This document shows, piece by piece, positions 59,634 through 64,000 of a stretch of DNA of 64,000 nucleotides. Made by a program: the position numbers and the translations under genes. Under the pieces are notes generated by a model. That model worked only from the letters and a program-made list of their open reading frames with translations, made no database searches and was not told the origin of the DNA. This DNA is from a virus, in IMG/VR virus record IMGVR_UViG_3300049489_001303, positions 62,001 to 126,000 of that record. The stretch is one strand, 5' to 3'. How positions within the stretch are numbered: position 1 is the first letter of the stretch; each line of letters starts with the position of its first letter.

Positions 59634-62600
59634 ACTGTGACCTCCAATACAACGCTGATCTGCGTGGGGGTAGACGTAAAAGAGTCCAGATTAAAGCCGA
59701 AGACGTCTCCTGCGGCAACCGCAGCCGTTGACCACCCTACCACATTACCGCTCGCAACCGTAGCACCGGTAAGTGTCGGCTTATTCGTGCCTGCAATCGT
59801 GTTTGCCACAGTCGGGATTGCCCCCGCCGCTTTCCACACGTCTACTACTGCCGTGGTAGCCAGATCCGAAATGATGCGCCACCCCGTGATGGTTCCCGCC
59901 AGAGGGAAGACCACGTAGGTGTGCAGTGAAGCAACTACCGAGCCTGCGGAATAGCCATCACCGAACACTGCGTTTACCGTTTTCTTCTGCCCCGCCGCTG
60001 CAGGAGTCTCCCAAGTGTACGTTCCCGCAACAGCACCAGCAGTCAGAACCTTCCCGCTATTTGTTGTGCTGTTCGCCGGGACATGCAGATTGCCATCACC
60101 GGTAGGGTGGCTGTAGTTATTAGCGTTCGCTTCAATACCATCCAGCTTGGAGATCTGTGTGGACGTGGCGTAGCCATTAACCAACGCAGTTGCGGCGGGG
60201 ATGCTGATATTGGGGGCGCTGCCTCCGCTGGAGAGAACGGGAGCTGACGCTGTAACACTCGTAACGGTTCCGGCAGACGGAACACCTCCCGCCTTAACCT
60301 CTGTAGTGCGCCAATCTACATAAGGAATCCCTGCAGAAACTTCTATAACTCGAGCCTTCACGGCGTTAGCGTAACCATCCGACGTCTGAAAAATAAGGGT
60401 AGCAATAGGCAGTAGTTCCTGCCGTGGATAGTACGTTATAACCGTACCGATTTCAGCGTCGGCAGCATCCCGGGCAATCGCTGCGCTGAGGTATACTGCC
60501 TGCCCGATAAACGCAATATAAGGCTGCGTAGGATCATTGGTCTCAAAAACATGGCACAGTACAAAATCGTTATTGCTGACCGTCTCCAGAGACCATGTAC
60601 CCGTTGTGTTTTTGTTATAAACTAACCTGCCAGTGCTTCCGACCCCCGCCGTCACATCCGTAAGAACTGAAAACCCCGATTGCGCTGTACGACGAAGATA
60701 ATTGGAAGCTCCTGTCAGGTAGAAAATAGGTAATCCAACAGTGGCCGACACTGGGGTTGCGATGGAAATCTTATCCTCATCTGTACCCACACCCATATCC
60801 ACGCCAAATTGCGCGTGAGCATCCAGATCACCATCTCCAGTAGTGTCAACAGTGTTCAACGCCATTCCAGAGATCCACTGCGCTCCGCGTGTGAAATGGA
60901 GATATGCATGGGTATCAGGTGCCATGATAAACCCATGACGCTCGTCCCCTACCAGGATACCTTTCTTATTTGTAGCATCCCAATACACTGTAGCTATCGT
61001 GCAGTATGTCCGGATGATGGTAGACTGTTGGGCCTGTGTGGGATTAACTGACACCGTAGGAACCCCATCCACATAGTAGATATAGTGAAGACCCTCCACA
61101 TCTGTTATCTGCTTAGCGTCCGCCGCGGTCTTATAATACTGAACTCCCTGCGCATAAAAATAAAAATCCGTTGCGGGCGCCTTGGGGGCAATCGTAAGAG
61201 TCCTATCGGGTGATGTATCCGTCCAGGTGAGTGTTGTAAGCGGGTCTGAGGCTGACGGCCAGCCCGTGGCACTGGCTAGTTCATCAGGAATTTCGTACAC
61301 GACAGCCCTTACAAAAATCTGGCCATCTAAAACGCCGACCTTACTGACCACGCCTACTACGATGATCCATTGAGATCCCACAGGGACTGTAGCAGTCAGC
61401 CCTCCCGACGTAGAACCAACGTATAAAACATCCCCCAGAGAATATGCCGAAGTGTCAGTTCCTCGAACTACCCCGAAAGTTGTGACAATCCCTTCGGCAC
61501 CTATCCCAATCTCCTGGGTAGTTATTCCAATCGTTTTACGAGCGTTATCCGCAGTTTTGTTGCTCGCCAGGCTGATGGTGACACGGCCATCCACAGCTCC
61601 GGACAGAAACACTGCTTTGCCGTTACTGATCACGGAGCCGGTGGCATTCAATACCCTGACGTGCTGCTCCTGTCCTACCTGTATCGTGACACCAGAACCG
61701 TTATGAATGTCCAGCGTCTTGTCTATTGAATTCCAATCAGCCCAACCCTCAACATCATCATGAGGTCCTGCATCAGTGTTAAACTGTATCCCGTTGATAC
61801 CACTGACCAGGCCATCAGGAGGAACTACTGTGTCTTCCCAGGTATATGAGCCAGCCAGAGCGCCTGCCGTCAGCACCTTACCGGTGTGTGTTGTACCATT
61901 GGCCGGTACATGGAGATTACCATCGCCGGTGGGGTGACTGTAATTATTGGCTCCCGCCTCTATTCCGTCCAGCTTCTGCCCGTCCGTCGCTACGTTACGG
62001 CCATCCACAAGCCCACCAACGGTGATATTGCCTTCTACCGCCAGATAGCCCGGCTGGGGATTATTGACGAAGTGATAACCCCCGATACCGGTAACGCCCT
62101 GCGCTGTATCTAGTCGATCGTAACTGGTCAACACACTGCCAGCACCGGAAAGGTCTGCGAGTTTGTTCGCCGCGTATCCCGTGACACTTATCACGTTACC
62201 GTTGGACTCCACCTGTACGTTCGCGCCCTCGATGTCGTAACATTGACCGGTTCCCGTATCTCCTGTACCGGTAATCGTGATATGGGACGACAGCACAAGG
62301 ATGTTCGTAGATGTGGCTTCAACATCAAAAGCTGCGGCGTACCGAGTAAACCCTACCGAAGTGGTCACTACGATCGGGGCGTAGCCGAACCGGTTGATGT
62401 CACCCTCCTCCGGAGTATTCCCGAGCTGCTGAAAAACAACACACTTCTGCAAAGTGCATTCGGTGCCCATCAGCACCTCAGAATAAAACGCATCCCATGA
62501 TCCGCCGGAGTGCTTCATGATAACGTGACTGAGACCTGCACCAACAACGGACGCTCCGGTGTGCTCATATTCAAGCGCCGTCAACAAGTAGTCAACCCAT

Positions 62601-64000
62601 CCGCCGGACTGCGTGATCAGTGTGAAGGACACACCCTCCCCAGCACCATAAATGTAGCAGTTGGTAAAATAGTGCCATCCGGCTTCTATGTTAACCAGAG
62701 TTGCACCTTGAGTCGGTGCCAGATTCTGAATCGTGATATTGTCAAGAGATGACCACAGACCGTCTGTGCACGTGGCGGCAGGCCACGACAGCGAACCCTC
62801 AATGACTGCGAGCTGCCCGCCAATGCCCTGTAAGTCAACGTTGTCTTTCAGCGCAACATCTTCAGTGTACGTACCCGGCATAACGCGTATGCAATAGGGG
62901 GCCTCGGGAGTCGCGTCAATGATGCTGTCAATCGCGGCTTGGATAGCGCCCACAGGATCTTCCGCCGTAACGGTTAACACCTGCGCATATTCCGGCCTCG
63001 GATGACTATGCAGCGTGGTGCTGTTGCCATTGGTGAGATCTGTAAGATTGGCTCCTGTAACCGCGCTGGCTTTAAGCAGCCGTCCGCCGGTGCCGTCGAA
63101 GATGGCCACGGTGTCGTCAGTGATGGGCGTGGTTCCGGGGCCATGCACCATCTCAGCAAAAGAGTCCTCAAGCGGGAGCACCGTCCCGTTGTTGGACATG
63201 ACAATACCAACATCCATCGAAAGACTTGAGGGTATCGCAGCGGTCTTCAGGTCTGTGACTGGATAACTGAGGCTCCCAATCAGAATATTCCCGCCGGTGC
63301 CTTCAATCAGGTAGGTCGGAACGATGTCGGCTCTGATACCCCCACCGTTAATCCGCATGGCTTCGACATCGACAAACTTGAACACATCACCTGTTCCTGG
63401 AAACTCGGTGAAATAGACCACGCTGTTGGTAGCAGCAATAGCGGGGACATCATAAATACTGGCGTTGAACAGCATCTTATTGTATAGATGCACCGTAGAG
63501 TTCCCGGATATTGATAACTGGTATGATGAATTCTGAAATGCCACATCGAATAAGAGCGCTGCAGCACCCTGACTAAGTGAAAAGCCAAAGCCATCGGTAG
63601 CTGCCCCAAATAAAACCCTTCTGAAGTCTAATGTCGATGCCTCGTAAACCTGTGACCATCGACCATCTTGAACCCAGTTCACATTTTCGCAGGCCAGATA
63701 TGATTGCCCAAAGACATTGAACACAATACTGCTGCACCGGGTCATCGAGAATGTAGACTCGCTGATATTCAGACAGTAACTACCATACCCCCCGTCCCCC
63801 AAGTCCTTTGACAAGTCAAAGCTTGTAAAAGACACCGGAATGCTGCAAAAGTCAGCTTTGGTTCTATCCCCACTGTTTACCACTACTCCCGGATCCGAAA
63901 TCAACTCGCTGAGAACCGGGGTAAGCTGTACAATGTCGAATGTCGCACCGGCGGAGATCGTGGTGCTCGGATGCCAAACAATCAGCCGAGTTGTCGTGTT
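59630..64000 (-). CDS. Very large tail fibre/spike, partial (runs off right edge)
   Basis: At least 1456 codons; the frame stays open to the window edge, so the start lies outside. Long stretches with Gly, Ser, Asn and Val spacing in the N-terminal half look like a right-handed beta-helix. Two copies of a segment with NNYSHPTGDGNLHVPAN and GKVLTAGA occur near 60010-60150 and 61840-61990. The C-terminal end is a compact beta domain. It is most likely the main long fibre or a polysaccharide-binding spike. No depolymerase catalytic site is identified. Confidence 0.8.
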   Translation of the reverse strand, partial: NTTTRLIVWHPSTTISAGATFDIVQLTPVLSELISDPGVVVNSGDRTKADFCSIPVSFTSFDLSKDLGDGGYGSYCLNISESTFSMTRCSSIVFNVFGQSYLACENVNWVQDGRWSQVYEASTLDFRRVLFGAATDGFGFSLSQGAAALLFDVAFQNSSYQLSISGNSTVHLYNKMLFNASIYDVPAIAATNSVVYFTEFPGTGDVFKFVDVEAMRINGGGIRADIVPTYLIEGTGGNILIGSLSYPVTDLKTAAIPSSLSMDVGIVMSNNGTVLPLEDSFAEMVHGPGTTPITDDTVAIFDGTGGRLLKASAVTGANLTDLTNGNSTTLHSHPRPEYAQVLTVTAEDPVGAIQAAIDSIIDATPEAPYCIRVMPGTYTEDVALKDNVDLQGIGGQLAVIEGSLSWPAATCTDGLWSSLDNITIQNLAPTQGATLVNIEAGWHYFTNCYIYGAGEGVSFTLITQSGGWVDYLLTALEYEHTGASVVGAGLSHVIMKHSGGSWDAFYSEVLMGTECTLQKCVVFQQLGNTPEEGDINRFGYAPIVVTTSVGFTRYAAAFDVEATSTNILVLSSHITITGTGDTGTGQCYDIEGANVQVESNGNVISVTGYAANKLADLSGAGSVLTSYDRLDTAQGVTGIGGYHFVNNPQPGYLAVEGNITVGGLVDGRNVATDGQKLDGIEAGANNYSHPTGDGNLHVPANGTTHTGKVLTAGALAGSYTWEDTVVPPDGLVSGINGIQFNTDAGPHDDVEGWADWNSIDKTLDIHNGSGVTIQVGQEQHVRVLNATGSVISNGKAVFLSGAVDGRVTISLASNKTADNARKTIGITTQEIGIGAEGIVTTFGVVRGTDTSAYSLGDVLYVGSTSGGLTATVPVGSQWIIVVGVVSKVGVLDGQIFVRAVVYEIPDELASATGWPSASDPLTTLTWTDTSPDRTLTIAPKAPATDFYFYAQGVQYYKTAADAKQITDVEGLHYIYYVDGVPTVSVNPTQAQQSTIIRTYCTIATVYWDATNKKGILVGDERHGFIMAPDTHAYLHFTRGAQWISGMALNTVDTTGDGDLDAHAQFGVDMGVGTDEDKISIATPVSATVGLPIFYLTGASNYLRRTAQSGFSVLTDVTAGVGSTGRLVYNKNTTGTWSLETVSNNDFVLCHVFETNDPTQPYIAFIGQAVYLSAAIARDAADAEIGTVITYYPRQELLPIATLIFQTSDGYANAVKARVIEVSAGIPYVDWRTTEVKAGGVPSAGTVTSVTASAPVLSSGGSAPNISIPAATALVNGYATSTQISKLDGIEANANNYSHPTGDGNLHVPANSTTNSGKVLTAGAVAGTYTWETPAAAGQKKTVNAVFGDGYSAGSVVASLHTYVVFPLAGTITGWRIISDLATTAVVDVWKAAGAIPTVANTIAGTNKPTLTGATVASGNVVGWSTAAVAAGDVFGFNLDSFTSTPTQISVVLEVTV

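Noticed and set aside
1-64000. CRISPR array, insertion sequence or integrase
   Set aside because: No regularly spaced repeats, no transposase or recombinase motifs and no attachment-site pattern were found.

Overview
The window is part of a large tailed-phage genome, most likely a myovirus. It carries a portal, a large terminase, a gp25/W-like and a J-like baseplate protein, a very large tail hub, several fibres, and a complete set of phage replication genes. There are no integrase, repressor, rRNA or host housekeeping genes, so nothing points to lysogeny. Genes are packed tightly, with many 1-20 nt stop/start overlaps, and Shine-Dalgarno (SD) sites are mostly clear. Three good sigma70-like promoters suggest an ordinary bacterial host, but I cannot name the host or match the phage to a known genus.

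Layout. (1) 1-7900, minus strand: a transcription operon encoding a single-chain RNA polymerase beta plus beta-prime N-terminal fusion, then an archaeo-eukaryotic primase (AEP)/LigD-type 3'-phosphoesterase (PE) protein, then the rest of beta-prime, then a partial gene. A strong host-type promoter precedes it. (2) 7901-8362: a plus-strand islet with a small secreted-looking peptide, a 15-codon frame and two terminator-like hairpins. (3) 8363-10680, minus: portal and a small partner. (4) 10765-17017, plus: SNF2 helicase, Cas4/RecB-like nuclease, endolysin, zinc-ribbon proteins, ParB-like protein. (5) 17024-18043, minus: sigma70 factor with inserted zinc ribbons. (6) 18178-26571, plus: a recombination-associated protein, a second PD-(D/E)XK nuclease, a primase-helicase, and a family A DNA polymerase with a UDG-like N-terminus. 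A structured, probably non-coding RNA of about 310 nt with its own terminator follows. (7) 26888-28510, minus: large terminase. (8) 28564-36208: a MoxR ATPase (+), two unknown genes (-), then a translationally coupled plus-strand operon of VWA/metallopeptidase protein, Cys-rich protein, retron-like reverse transcriptase (RT) and Cys-rich 455-aa protein. (9) 36212-64000: tail and fibre genes on the minus strand, interrupted by a plus-strand RuvC-like resolvase and a small CxxC protein. A second sigma-like protein sits inside the baseplate cluster.

How it fits together (inference). Host polymerase would transcribe the phage polymerase from the promoter at 7922-7950. The phage polymerase, with one or both sigma-like proteins, could then read late genes. 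A motif of the form TTGTA(GT)TATWAT lies upstream of several tail genes and is a candidate late promoter. Replication would use the primase-helicase and PolA-type polymerase, with two RecB-family nucleases, the SNF2 helicase and the RuvC-like resolvase handling recombination. Lysis would use the amidase endolysin, and entry the hub peptidase and perhaps a second baseplate amidase.

The two most unusual parts are the polymerase operon interrupted by the AEP-PE gene, and the operon containing the reverse transcriptase. Zinc-ribbon or cysteine-cluster insertions recur in otherwise standard proteins (portal, terminase, sigma factor, RT, helicase), an unusual trait of this genome.
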